A stretch of DNA of 64,000 nucleotides from Pseudomonas sp. CCC3.1 (lineage in GTDB: Bacteria > Pseudomonadota > Gammaproteobacteria > Pseudomonadales > Pseudomonadaceae). Made by a program: the position numbers and the translations under genes. The DNA lies in assembly GCF_034347405.1 (NCBI RefSeq), contig NZ_CP133778.1, positions 1,612,001-1,676,000 of the forward strand, read 5' to 3'. Below the pieces are notes generated by a model, which had not been told where the DNA came from, searched no databases, and saw only the letters and a list, made by a program, of their open reading frames with translations. Below are positions 51,173 through 59,917 of the stretch, piece by piece (position 1 is the first letter of the stretch; every line of letters starts with the position of its first letter).

Positions 51173-52900
51173 ATGAAGTTTCCAGGAAGATTTACCAGTG
51201 GTGTTGTCCTGCTGATCAGTAGCTTTGCGGCATTTGCCCAAAGCGAACTGGTGGTCAAGGTCAAACCGGCAAACGATGCCCTCAAGGCCAACGTGGAAGG
51301 CTACATAGGCAGCCTCGGTGATCGCGATGAAGCGGCGTTGTCGCGCTTCAAGCGAGGCGCCGAAGAGCAGGCCCTTAAAGCCTCCCAGGCCTTGGGCTAC
51401 TACCAACCCAAAATTGAAGCCGAAGTGACGGCTGGCGATCTGCCGCGGCTGGTGTTGAGCATTGATCCCGGCGAGCCGGTGCATCTGCGTAACGTTACGG
51501 TGCGTGTTGAAGGCCCGGCCGCCTCACTCAAAGCCTTTCAAATCCCGACCAGTGATGATCTGAAGCCGGGCGCTGTACTCAATCAGGGCAACTACGAAGA
51601 CGCCAAGCGCCTGATTCAAAACCGAGCCCTGCGCTACGGCTTTTTCAATGGCACGTTTCTCAAGCACGAACTGTTGGTCGACCCTAAAGGCGGGTATGCC
51701 GACATCAATCTGATTTACCAAAGCGGCCCGCGTTACTCGCTTGGCAAAGTCAGTTTTGCCGGTGACGCGCCTTTCGACCAAACCCTTTTGGACCGAATGG
51801 TGCCCTTTAAGCCAGACACCCCGTACGACTCTGAACTGGTCGCAGAACTGAATCAAAACCTGCAATCGAGCGGCTATTTCGAGACCGTGCGAGTGGATGC
51901 TGCGCCGAGTACGGCTGTGGGGCAGGTGATCCCGGTGGACGTTGACCTTGAAACCCGCAAGCCGCGCACCATGACCCTGGGCCTTGGTTATTCAACCGAC
52001 ACCGGCCCGCGGGGTAAAGCCAGCTGGACCCGCCATTGGGACAACCCGCGCGGCGACAGTTACGGTTTTGAATCCGAAATTTCCCAGCCCAAGCAAAACG
52101 TCGGGGCCTGGTACGACATCCCGCTGGATCGACCCCTGACCGACAAACTGCGTTTTGCCGCCGGTTATCAATACGAAGAAATTGCCAATACCGACACCTT
52201 GAGCAAGCTGCTCACCGTCGGCCCCGAATGGCACAGCAAACTGGACAACGGCTGGACGCGGGTGGTGTCGCTCAAGTGGCAACACGAAGAATATCGCTTG
52301 GGCGATGACTCGGGCTTGAGCACCTTGCTGATGCCGGGTGTGAGTTATTCGGTACTGCGCAGCGATAACCGCATTGACCCCAGCCATGGCTATAGCGTGG
52401 CGTTCGAAGCCCAGGTGGCCAAACAGGGCTTGATGTCCGATACCAACCTGCTGCATGGCGATGTGAAATTCAAAGCGCTGAAAACGCTGTGGGACAAACA
52501 CCGCTTTTTAGGCCGTATCGAGTTTGGCGGCAGCGCCACCAACGGTTACAAATCCATCCCGCCGTCGTTGCGCTTCTTCGCGGGTGGCGACCAAAGCGTG
52601 CGGGGTTATGACTACCAGACCCTGTCGCCGGAAAACTCGGACGGTGATCGAATCGGCGGGCGCTACCTGTTGGCAGGCAGCCTCGAATATCAATATCAGT
52701 TTGCTGAAAAGTGGCGCTGGGCGACCTTTGTCGACCAAGGCAACGCGTTTAACACGCTGGACTTTCCGAGCTTGAAAACCGGGGTCGGCGTGGGCATTCG
52801 CTGGATCTCGCCGATTGGTCCAATACGCCTCGACCTGGCCCATGCGCTGGATGACGATGGCGGTGTTCGTTTGCACTTCTCGATGGGGCCTGAACTGTGA
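51173..52900 (+). CDS. tamA: Translocation and assembly module subunit TamA
   Basis: 575 residues, Omp85 family outer-membrane protein with signal peptide (about 1-23). Three POTRA domains (to about residue 260) precede a 16-strand barrel, with the C-terminal conserved GGDQSVRGYDYQTLSP and the final RLDLAHALDDDGGVRLHFSMGPEL, in part. With TamB it moves lipids and/or autotransporters across the periplasm. The stop codon overlaps the tamB start (GTGA). Confidence 0.95.
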   Translation: MKFPGRFTSGVVLLISSFAAFAQSELVVKVKPANDALKANVEGYIGSLGDRDEAALSRFKRGAEEQALKASQALGYYQPKIEAEVTAGDLPRLVLSIDPGEPVHLRNVTVRVEGPAASLKAFQIPTSDDLKPGAVLNQGNYEDAKRLIQNRALRYGFFNGTFLKHELLVDPKGGYADINLIYQSGPRYSLGKVSFAGDAPFDQTLLDRMVPFKPDTPYDSELVAELNQNLQSSGYFETVRVDAAPSTAVGQVIPVDVDLETRKPRTMTLGLGYSTDTGPRGKASWTRHWDNPRGDSYGFESEISQPKQNVGAWYDIPLDRPLTDKLRFAAGYQYEEIANTDTLSKLLTVGPEWHSKLDNGWTRVVSLKWQHEEYRLGDDSGLSTLLMPGVSYSVLRSDNRIDPSHGYSVAFEAQVAKQGLMSDTNLLHGDVKFKALKTLWDKHRFLGRIEFGGSATNGYKSIPPSLRFFAGGDQSVRGYDYQTLSPENSDGDRIGGRYLLAGSLEYQYQFAEKWRWATFVDQGNAFNTLDFPSLKTGVGVGIRWISPIGPIRLDLAHALDDDGGVRLHFSMGPEL

Positions 52901-55900
52901 TTCGTGGTTTGAAAATAGCGGGCCTGGTGCTGTTGGCGTTGGTGCTGCTGGTGATCGTCAGTGTCGGTGTGATTGTGGGTACGCAAGCGGGCAGCCGCTG
53001 GGCGCTGGATCAAGTCCCCGGTTTGAAAGTGGACAACTTTGCCGGGCGCCTGGGCGCGCAGTGGAGTGCCGATCACCTGTTGTGGGAGCAAGGCACCAGC
53101 CGTGTCGAAGTGAGCCGGCCGATTTTTGCCTGGTCGCCGACGTGCCTGATGCGCATGACGCTGTGCATCGATCAGTTGCAGGCGGATCAGGTCAGTCTGC
53201 AATTGCCACCGAGTGAAGACAGCAGCAGCGGGCCGGTCAGCTTGCCTGATCTCAAATTGCCGCTGGCGATTGAAGTGGGGGTGATCAAGGTCGGCAACGT
53301 GCTGTTCAACGGCATTGAGCAGCTCAAGGGCCTGCAGATGGCCGCGCAGTGGACGGCCAAAGGGTTGCAGATCGACTCCGTGCAGATTGAACGTGAAGAC
53401 CTGAGCGTGGACGTGTCTGGCCTGTTGCAGCCCAATGGCGATTGGCCGCTGACCTTGCAAGGCACGGTCAACCTGCCTGCACAAGACAACAAGCCGTGGG
53501 CGCTGGCGCTCAAGGTTGACGGCAATCTGCGGACAACGCTCAACCTCACCGCTGACAGCAGTGGTTACCTGGACGCTCACCTGAGTGGTGCGCTGGAGCC
53601 CTTGGCCGAGAACCTTCCCGCGCAGGTCAACATCACCTCCGCGCAGTTCAAGGCTAGCAGCGAGTTGCCTGACACCTTGCAGCTCAACCAATTGGTGTTG
53701 TCAGCCAAAGGTGATCTCAAGGCCGGTTATGAACTGAACGGCAGCGCCAGTTTGCCTGCCGAACAAGCCCCCGTGAATCTGTTGCTCAAAGGGCGGGTGG
53801 ATGCCAATGGCGCGCAAATCACGGCGCTGGATCTGAGCACTGACGCGCAGCAGCACGTGAAGTTGTCCGGTCAGGTGGATTGGCATTCTGGGCTGAGTGC
53901 CGAGGCCAAAATCGACTGGCTGGAGTTCCCCTGGCACAACCTGTATCCGGTGATTGCCAAACCGGACGTCGACTTGCGCAAGCTTAGCGGCGAAGTCTCC
54001 TACACCGACGGTAAGTACCTGGGCAACGTCATGGCCGACCTCACCGGCCCGGCGGGGCCGTTCAGTGTCAGCAGCCCGTTCAGTGGCGACCTCGAAAAAA
54101 TCTTCATGCCGCAACTCGAATTGGTCGCGGGCCAGGGTAAAGCTCGCGGCCACGTCAATGTGCAGTTTGCCGATGGCGTGTCTTGGGACACGGCGCTGGA
54201 CCTCAGCGCGATCAACCCTGCGTATTGGGTGGCCGAATTGCCGGGCACGCTGGCGGGTCCATTGCGCAGCACCGGCGAGTTCAAAAACGAGCGCCTTAAA
54301 CTGGATGCCAACCTCGACCTCAAAGGCCGCCTGCGTGGCTTGCCAGCCATGCTTCAGGCCAAGGCGGTGGGCGAGGGCGAAGCCTGGACGGTCAGCGCGC
54401 TGGACATTCGTCTGGGGGACAACCGAATCAACGGCACCGCCAGCTTGCAGCAGCAAATCAAGGCTCAGCTTGAGCTGAACATGCCGCGACTGGGGCAACT
54501 GTGGCCAGAGCTGCGTGGGCAACTCAACGGCCGGGTCGACCTGGCGGGCACGCTCAAGGCGCCACAAGGCAAGGTGATGCTGCGAGGCCAGCAGTTGGCC
54601 TTTGCCGACAATCATCTGCAAAACCTGACCTTGGACGCGAACCTCGACCCGGCCCAGCGGGGTCGTATCGAGCTCAAGGGCAGCGGGATTCAAGCCGGTG
54701 ATACCCCGCTCGGCGTGCTGACAGTCAGTGGCAGTGGCGATATCAAGCGTCAACAACTGCAAGTGGCACTGCAAGGACCAATGTTGCAACTGGACCTGGC
54801 GCTGGACGGCGGCCTTGACAAAGACAGCTGGCGCGGACGTCTGTCCAAAGGTGACATCAAGGCTGGTGGCCAGGCGTGGGTGCTGCAAAACCCGGCACGG
54901 CTCGAACGTTTGGCGGATGGCCGGATCAACCTGGGGGCGCAATGCTGGGCTTCTGGCACGGCCAGTCTGTGCACTGAAGACCAGCGTTTGATGCCTGATC
55001 CGAAACTGCGCTTGCACCTTAAACAGTTCCCGCTTGAAAACCTCGCGGAATGGTTCCCTAAAGATTTTCAGTGGCAAGGGCAACTTAATGCTGACATGGT
55101 GCTCGACTTGCCAGCCAGCGGGCCAAAAGGCCAGGTCATCGTGGATGCAAGCGGCGGCACCTTGCGCATTAAAGACAAAGGCCAGTGGATTGACTTCCCG
55201 TATCAGGCCTTCAAATTGACCAGCAACCTGACCCCTAGCCGGGTCGATGCGCGGTTCGACTTTGACGGTGGAAAACTGGGCCAGGTGATGTTGGCAGCAC
55301 GCATCAACCCGCTGCCCAAGAACAAGCCGATCACCGGTGAGTTTCGCTTGAGCGGGCTGGATGTATCGGTGGTTCGCCCGTTTGCGCCGATGGTTGAAAA
55401 ACTCACCGGGCAATTGAATGGTTCGGGTTCGATCACGGGCGGTTTGGTGGCGCCTCATATCACAGGTGACGTGTCGCTCACGGGCGGTGAAATTTCCGGC
55501 CCAGAGCTGCCGACCAGCTTTGAAAACCTTCAGCTCAAAGCCCACATCATGGGCGAAACCCTGCAACTCGATGGTGGCTGGACCAGCGGCAAGCAAGGGC
55601 AGGGCAGTATCAGCGGCAACGTTGCCTGGGGCCAGGCGATGGCAGTCAATGTATTGCTCAAGGGCAATCGCTTGCCGGTGACCGTTGAACCCTACGCCAA
55701 ACTGGAGGTGGCCCCGGACCTGAGAATCTCCCTCAACCCGGACAACACCCTGTTGGTCGCGGGCACGGTGAATGTCCCCAAAGGTGAAATCACTGTTCGC
55801 GAGCTGCCGCCTTCAACCGTCAAGGTGTCGGATGACACCGTGATCGTGGGGCAACAAACGGATGATGAGTCGGGTTCACCGCCGATGGTGATCGACATGG

Positions 55901-56577
55901 ACATCAACGTGGTGGTGGGGCAAGAGTTGCTGACCTTCACCGGTTTTGGCCTGAACGCAGACTTGGCGGGCCAGGTTCACATCGGCAACAACATGGACAC
56001 CCGTGGCGAGTTGCGTCTGAACAATGGCCGTTACCGCGCCTATGGCCAAAAGCTGACCATTCGCCGGGCGCGGCTATTGTTCGCCGGGCCGATTGATCAG
56101 CCGTACCTCGACATCGAAGCCATTCGCAAGACCGACGACGTGATCGCCGGGATTCGCCTCACGGGCAGCGCTGAGCAACCGACCACGCAGGTCTTCTCAG
56201 AGCCGGCCATGAGTCAGGAACAGGCGTTGTCCTACTTGATTCTTGGGCGTCCACTGACCGGTACTGGCGAAGACGACAACCTGCTGGCGCAAGCAGCGCT
56301 GGGGTTGGGGTTGATGGGCAGTTCGGGGATTACCACCAGCTTGGCCAACCACCTTGGGCTCAAGGATTTTGAACTGGACACCGAAGGCAGTGGCGATAGC
56401 ACCGCCGTGGTGGCCAGCGGCAAGATCAACGAACGGCTGAGCGTGCGCTATGGGTATGGCGTGTTTGAACCGGCCAGCACCATCGCCTTGCGATACAAAC
56501 TGAGCAAGCGGGTGTATGTCGAAGTGGCGAGTGGCTTGGCGAGTTCGCTGGATATTTTCTATAAACGGGATTTCTAA
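52897..56577 (+). CDS. tamB: Translocation and assembly module subunit TamB
   Basis: 1226 residues. One N-terminal membrane segment (about 5-27), then a very long beta-helical (AsmA/VPS13-like) periplasmic groove, then the DUF490 domain ending LDIFYKRDF. It spans the periplasm and transports lipids or assists autotransporters with TamA. Starts at GTG 52897, overlapping the tamA stop by four bases. Confidence 0.95.
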   Translation: MIRGLKIAGLVLLALVLLVIVSVGVIVGTQAGSRWALDQVPGLKVDNFAGRLGAQWSADHLLWEQGTSRVEVSRPIFAWSPTCLMRMTLCIDQLQADQVSLQLPPSEDSSSGPVSLPDLKLPLAIEVGVIKVGNVLFNGIEQLKGLQMAAQWTAKGLQIDSVQIEREDLSVDVSGLLQPNGDWPLTLQGTVNLPAQDNKPWALALKVDGNLRTTLNLTADSSGYLDAHLSGALEPLAENLPAQVNITSAQFKASSELPDTLQLNQLVLSAKGDLKAGYELNGSASLPAEQAPVNLLLKGRVDANGAQITALDLSTDAQQHVKLSGQVDWHSGLSAEAKIDWLEFPWHNLYPVIAKPDVDLRKLSGEVSYTDGKYLGNVMADLTGPAGPFSVSSPFSGDLEKIFMPQLELVAGQGKARGHVNVQFADGVSWDTALDLSAINPAYWVAELPGTLAGPLRSTGEFKNERLKLDANLDLKGRLRGLPAMLQAKAVGEGEAWTVSALDIRLGDNRINGTASLQQQIKAQLELNMPRLGQLWPELRGQLNGRVDLAGTLKAPQGKVMLRGQQLAFADNHLQNLTLDANLDPAQRGRIELKGSGIQAGDTPLGVLTVSGSGDIKRQQLQVALQGPMLQLDLALDGGLDKDSWRGRLSKGDIKAGGQAWVLQNPARLERLADGRINLGAQCWASGTASLCTEDQRLMPDPKLRLHLKQFPLENLAEWFPKDFQWQGQLNADMVLDLPASGPKGQVIVDASGGTLRIKDKGQWIDFPYQAFKLTSNLTPSRVDARFDFDGGKLGQVMLAARINPLPKNKPITGEFRLSGLDVSVVRPFAPMVEKLTGQLNGSGSITGGLVAPHITGDVSLTGGEISGPELPTSFENLQLKAHIMGETLQLDGGWTSGKQGQGSISGNVAWGQAMAVNVLLKGNRLPVTVEPYAKLEVAPDLRISLNPDNTLLVAGTVNVPKGEITVRELPPSTVKVSDDTVIVGQQTDDESGSPPMVIDMDINVVVGQELLTFTGFGLNADLAGQVHIGNNMDTRGELRLNNGRYRAYGQKLTIRRARLLFAGPIDQPYLDIEAIRKTDDVIAGIRLTGSAEQPTTQVFSEPAMSQEQALSYLILGRPLTGTGEDDNLLAQAALGLGLMGSSGITTSLANHLGLKDFELDTEGSGDSTAVVASGKINERLSVRYGYGVFEPASTIALRYKLSKRVYVEVASGLASSLDIFYKRDF

Positions 56578-56591
56578 AGCAAAACACCCCC

Positions 56592-56696
56592 TGTAGTCGC
56601 TGACGAGGCACGAAGGCTGCGATGGGTTGCGAAGCGACCCTGGACGGCGGTCCTGCGGCCTGCATCGCAGCCTTCGTACCTCGTCAGCGACTACAA
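56592..56696. repeat. Long palindrome between tamB and the aldo/keto reductase gene
   Basis: Arms of about 33 bp (TGTAGTCGCTGACGAGGCAC to GGCTGCGATG, and their reverse complement CATCGCAGCC to CGACTACA) around a 40-bp centre. A third repeat class; located between convergent genes and probably a terminator for both. Confidence 0.85.
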
Positions 56697-56724
56697 GATT
56701 TGCGCCGTGCTCCTTGCTGTCAAT

Positions 56725-57720
56725 TCAGCGATTAAGGTGTTTCATCGATTCTTCGGTATAACGCAAACCCGATACCGCGCTGCTCGGGAAGATCGCCGTC
56801 AGTGCTTCCAACTCGCTACTGCTGAGTGTGATCTCCAGCGCTGCGACGTTTTCTTCCAGGTACTTGCGCTGTTTGGTGCCCGGAATCGGAATCAGGTCAT
56901 CGCCTTGATGCAGCACCCAGGCTAACGCCAGTTGCCCGGCGGTCACGCCTTTGTCAGCGGCCAATGCCTGAACCTGTTTCACCAACAGCAGGTTTTTCGC
57001 GAAGTTGTCGCCTTGAAAGCGCGGGTTGAAGCGTCGGAAATCGTCTGCGGCAAAGTCGTCCGGGCTTTTCAGGGCTCCGGTCAAAAAGCCCCGACCCAGT
57101 GGGCTGTAGGGCACAAAGGCGATGCCCAGGCGTTGGCATGCGGCCAGGCAGCCGTTGTCTTCCGGGTCACGGCTCCACAGCGAGTATTCACTTTGCAGCG
57201 CGCTGATGGGGTGCACGTTGTGCGCCCGTTCCAGTGTGGCCGCCGAGGCTTCGCTGAGACCCAGGTAGCGAACTTTGCCAGCCTTGACCAGATCCGCCAT
57301 CGCGCCCACGGTCTCTTCAATCGGCACGTTCGGGTCCATGCGGTGCTGGTAATACAGATCCAGTGTTTCGACGCCAAGGCGCTTGAGGCTGCCTTCGATG
57401 GATTCGCGAATGTACTCGGGGCGGCCGCTGATGCCTCGGGCCGCAGGGTTGGCCGGGTCACGCACAATGCCGAATTTGCTGGCCAGGAAAACTTGATCGC
57501 GTTTGCCGCGAATGGCTTGGCCGATCAAGGCTTCGTTGGTATGCGGGCCGTACATGTCAGCGGTATCGAGCAGGTTAATGCCTAGTTCCAGCGCGCGGTG
57601 CAAGGTGGCCACGGCTTCACGGGTGTCGCTGCCGGTGGTGTAGAAATCGGTCATGCCCATGCAGCCCAAACCGATAGCGCTGACCTGCGGACCGTTTTGA
57701 CCCAGTTGACGGGTGTACAT
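56725..57720 (-). CDS. Aldo/keto reductase
   Basis: 331 residues, AKR TIM barrel of the YakC/AKR13 type. Catalytic Asp/Tyr motif NLLDTADMYGPHTNEALIG, Lys in VFLASKFGI and His in YYQHRMDPNVP are all present, as is the NADPH-site IPIPGTKQRKYLEEN. Substrate unknown. ATG 57720 (MYTRQLGQNGP) fits the family. Divergent from a LysR gene. Confidence 0.92.
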   Translation of the reverse strand: MYTRQLGQNGPQVSAIGLGCMGMTDFYTTGSDTREAVATLHRALELGINLLDTADMYGPHTNEALIGQAIRGKRDQVFLASKFGIVRDPANPAARGISGRPEYIRESIEGSLKRLGVETLDLYYQHRMDPNVPIEETVGAMADLVKAGKVRYLGLSEASAATLERAHNVHPISALQSEYSLWSRDPEDNGCLAACQRLGIAFVPYSPLGRGFLTGALKSPDDFAADDFRRFNPRFQGDNFAKNLLLVKQVQALAADKGVTAGQLALAWVLHQGDDLIPIPGTKQRKYLEENVAALEITLSSSELEALTAIFPSSAVSGLRYTEESMKHLNR

Positions 57721-57833
57721 GCGTGGAGCTCCTGAAGGGTGGGGTGACGCTATTGTTGACCTCGACATCGGCAAGATAAACCGGGTAAAAACGCTATCAC
57801 TGTTCGTTTTTTCTAAACAATAAGGAGGGAGAC

Positions 57834-58739
57834 ATGGACCGATTCAACGCGATGCGGGTCTTCACCCGCATTGTCGAGCTGGGTGGTTTTGCCAAGGCGG
57901 CCGACAGCCTGAACATGCCCCGCGCATCGGTGACGGTATTGATCAAACAACTGGAAGCGCATCTGGGTGTGCAGTTGTTGCATCGCACCACACGGCAGGT
58001 GAGCCCGACGCTGGATGGTGCGGCCTATTACCAGCGCTGCGTGCGGCTGTTGTCTGACCTTGAAGAGTCCGAGGGCTTGTTCCGGGGCAGTCAGCCCAAG
58101 GGCACACTGCGGGTCGAGATGCCAGCAGCGGTAGGACGTTTGGTGGTGTTCCCTGCGTTGCAGGCGTTCACCCGGCGTTACCCGCTGATTGAGCTGGAAA
58201 TCGGCCTTAATGATCGACCTGTGGACTTGATTCGCGAGGGGGTGGATTGTGTGATTCGCGGCGGGTTGACCCTGGATGACTCGCTGGTGGCGCGGCCCTT
58301 GGTGCTGATGGATCAGATGACGTGCGCCAGCCCCGGTTACGTGCACAGGCACGGCGCGCCGCAATCGCTTGACGCGTTGAGCGGGCATCAGATGGTCGAA
58401 TATTTTTCCAGCGCTTCAGGCAAGCGCTACGGACTGGAGTTTCAGATAGGGGATGAAGTGCGATTGATCAACTTGCCTAAACAGGTGTCGGTCAACAGCG
58501 CGGAAGGGTATCTGGCGGCCTGTACTGCGGGTTACGGGCTGGTGCAAATACCGTGTTATCACGTGCAGCAACAGGTGCGCGAAGGGCTTTTGCAAGAGGT
58601 GTTGAACGATTGCCTGCCGCCGCGTCTGGCATTGACGGCTCTGTACCCGCCGCATCGGCAACTGTCGCCGCGAGTGCGGGTGTTTGTCGATTGGCTGGTG
58701 GACTTGTGCAGCCGGCCCGACAGCGGTTTTACGCGTTAA
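57834..58739 (+). CDS. LysR-family regulator divergent from aldo/keto reductase
   Basis: 301 residues, CrgA/DmlR subgroup. Winged helix MDRFNAMRVFTRIVELGGFAKAADSLNMPRASVTVLIKQLE, in part, and an effector domain. It shares a 113-bp divergent region with the reductase gene and probably controls it. Confidence 0.9.
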   Translation: MDRFNAMRVFTRIVELGGFAKAADSLNMPRASVTVLIKQLEAHLGVQLLHRTTRQVSPTLDGAAYYQRCVRLLSDLEESEGLFRGSQPKGTLRVEMPAAVGRLVVFPALQAFTRRYPLIELEIGLNDRPVDLIREGVDCVIRGGLTLDDSLVARPLVLMDQMTCASPGYVHRHGAPQSLDALSGHQMVEYFSSASGKRYGLEFQIGDEVRLINLPKQVSVNSAEGYLAACTAGYGLVQIPCYHVQQQVREGLLQEVLNDCLPPRLALTALYPPHRQLSPRVRVFVDWLVDLCSRPDSGFTR

Positions 58740-58746
58740 ACGAACG

Positions 58747-58813
58747 CTAGGAGCGAGCTTGCCTCGCGATCTTTTAAACGATCAAAAGATCGCGAAGCAC
58801 GCTCGCTCTTACA
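58747..58813. repeat. Dispersed palindrome, GAGCGAGC family (copy 5)
   Basis: GCTAGGAGCGAGCTTGCCTC on the left and CACGCTCGCTCTTACAGG on the right around TCTTTTAAACGATCAAAAGA. Some drift in the right arm. Confidence 0.82.
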
Positions 58814-58824
58814 GGAGTGCAGGC

Positions 58825-58959
58825 TTAGCGGTGGTAATACCCAGGGCCGCCATCGTAGTAGCGGTGATCGTGATGCCATCCATGGCCAGGAAAAAACACG
58901 CATCCGCTCATGGCCAGGATGAGCAACAGCGGAACCAGCCGTGTGACCCGACGTAACAT
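58825..58959 (-). CDS. Small lipoprotein (44 residues)
   Basis: A short frame on the minus strand with AGGA eight bases before ATG 58959. It encodes a basic start (MLRRVTRLVP), a hydrophobic stretch, a lipobox-like MSGC with Cys20, and a His/Tyr-rich tail (HGWHHDHRYYDGGPGYYHR). It looks like the short Pseudomonas lipoproteins of unknown function. It ends shortly after repeat copy 5. Confidence 0.75.
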   Translation of the reverse strand: MLRRVTRLVPLLLILAMSGCVFFPGHGWHHDHRYYDGGPGYYHR

Positions 58960-59077
58960 GTGTAAATCCTCATGGTTAGAGCTGGTGGCAGCTAAAAAGC
59001 TTCCCCGGCTGTAAGATGAGACCCTGTTTGTTTCAATTCATCTCCATCAATCAAACCTATTTTTTCAGGAACAGGTA

Positions 59078-59266
59078 ATGACTCCTAAGCAACGTTTGGC
59101 ATATTCGATTCTGATCGCCGTGGTGGTACTGGGCATCATGTTTGGTCTTTCGTACTTGCAAAACACTGGCACTATCACCGAAAAAACCTTCCAGTACATC
59201 GCCATTGGCGTGGCGGTAGTGGTGGTCGTGATCAATGGCATCATGCGCCGCAAGACCAAGCTTTAA
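59078..59266 (+). CDS. Small inner-membrane protein, two membrane segments
   Basis: 62 residues. Two hydrophobic helices (about 8-27 and 39-55) with a short polar loop (QNTGTITEKT) and a basic C-terminus (MRRKTKL). ATG 59078 has AGGAACAGGTA before it. Function not recognised. Its last four bases overlap the convergent Fur-fold gene. Confidence 0.75.
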   Translation: MTPKQRLAYSILIAVVVLGIMFGLSYLQNTGTITEKTFQYIAIGVAVVVVVINGIMRRKTKL

Positions 59267-59649
59267 GCCTCGATTTTGCCCATCAGCACGGCTTCAGCCT
59301 GTGGATGCAGGCTGTAGCTTTTATCGCTGTTGAGCACCACCACGCCTTCACTGCACAGGCGTTTGAGTACCTCGCGCACACTCAGAAATGACAGCGGAAT
59401 GTCCAGGGCCAGCAAATGGCTGTGCATGCCGCGCACGCCCAATCGGCGATCATTTCCAGCGGCTGTCACCAGCGCATCAATGACCTTGAGTCGCACCAGG
59501 CTGGTACGCAGCCCAAAGCATTTGAGCAAGTGGCGGATCCGTTCATTACCTTGCAACGGCGCAAGCGCTTCCAGTAGCCCAGGATCGGGCTGAAAAGCGG
59601 TGTCGCGATGCGGTGGGTGGCCATCCGTTGGCAGTTGCGGGTTTTGCAT
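59263..59649 (-). CDS. Fur-fold winged-helix regulator lacking the usual metal motifs
   Basis: 128 residues. The middle resembles the Fur/Zur DNA-binding domain: HLLKCFGLRTSLVRLKVIDAL, then SHLLALDIPLSFLSVREVLKRLCSEGVV. CxxC zinc motifs and the HxHxH metal site of Fur are absent, and the dimerisation domain is essentially missing. It could be a minimal Fur-like regulator. ATG 59649 follows AAAAGGAG. It faces pvdQ across a 268-bp region with a Fur-like and a PvdS-like site. Confidence 0.7.
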   Translation of the reverse strand: MQNPQLPTDGHPPHRDTAFQPDPGLLEALAPLQGNERIRHLLKCFGLRTSLVRLKVIDALVTAAGNDRRLGVRGMHSHLLALDIPLSFLSVREVLKRLCSEGVVVLNSDKSYSLHPQAEAVLMGKIEA

Positions 59650-59759
59650 GCAAAAACTCCTTTTCAGAGCCTGATCAGGAAAATAAAAAAGCGCTCTTAT
59701 GTAACTAGACGAATGAGCGGCGTAAATCATGAACATTCAAATGTAGAAATTTTGTCGTG

Positions 59760-59772
59760 AATGACTCTCAAT
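59760..59772. promoter_or_regulatory. Candidate Fur-like site upstream of pvdQ
   Basis: AATGACTCTCAAT, reverse ATTGAGAGTCATT, differs at two of 13 positions from the Fur core AATGAGAATCATT. It lies between the divergent Fur-fold gene and pvdQ. Weak on its own. Confidence 0.35.
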
Positions 59773-59813
59773 TGCGAAAGAACCCTGTCTGGACATGGGT
59801 TTTAAGCGATTAT

Positions 59814-59836
59814 TAAATTTTTTTAATCCGGCTCGT
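59814..59836 (+). promoter_or_regulatory. Candidate PvdS (iron-starvation sigma) promoter of pvdQ
   Basis: TAAAT (59814-59818), 15 bp, CGT (59834-59836), the IS-box pattern used by PvdS-type sigma factors. It lies 82 bp upstream of the pvdQ start. Both elements are short, so chance is possible. Confidence 0.5.
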
Positions 59837-59917
59837 TTCTAGTACAGACATTTGCCGGGTGGTGTTTTCAATGGAGTGAGCGGCCGGGCTTTTTGTAATG
59901 AACGAAAAGGAGTCCGA

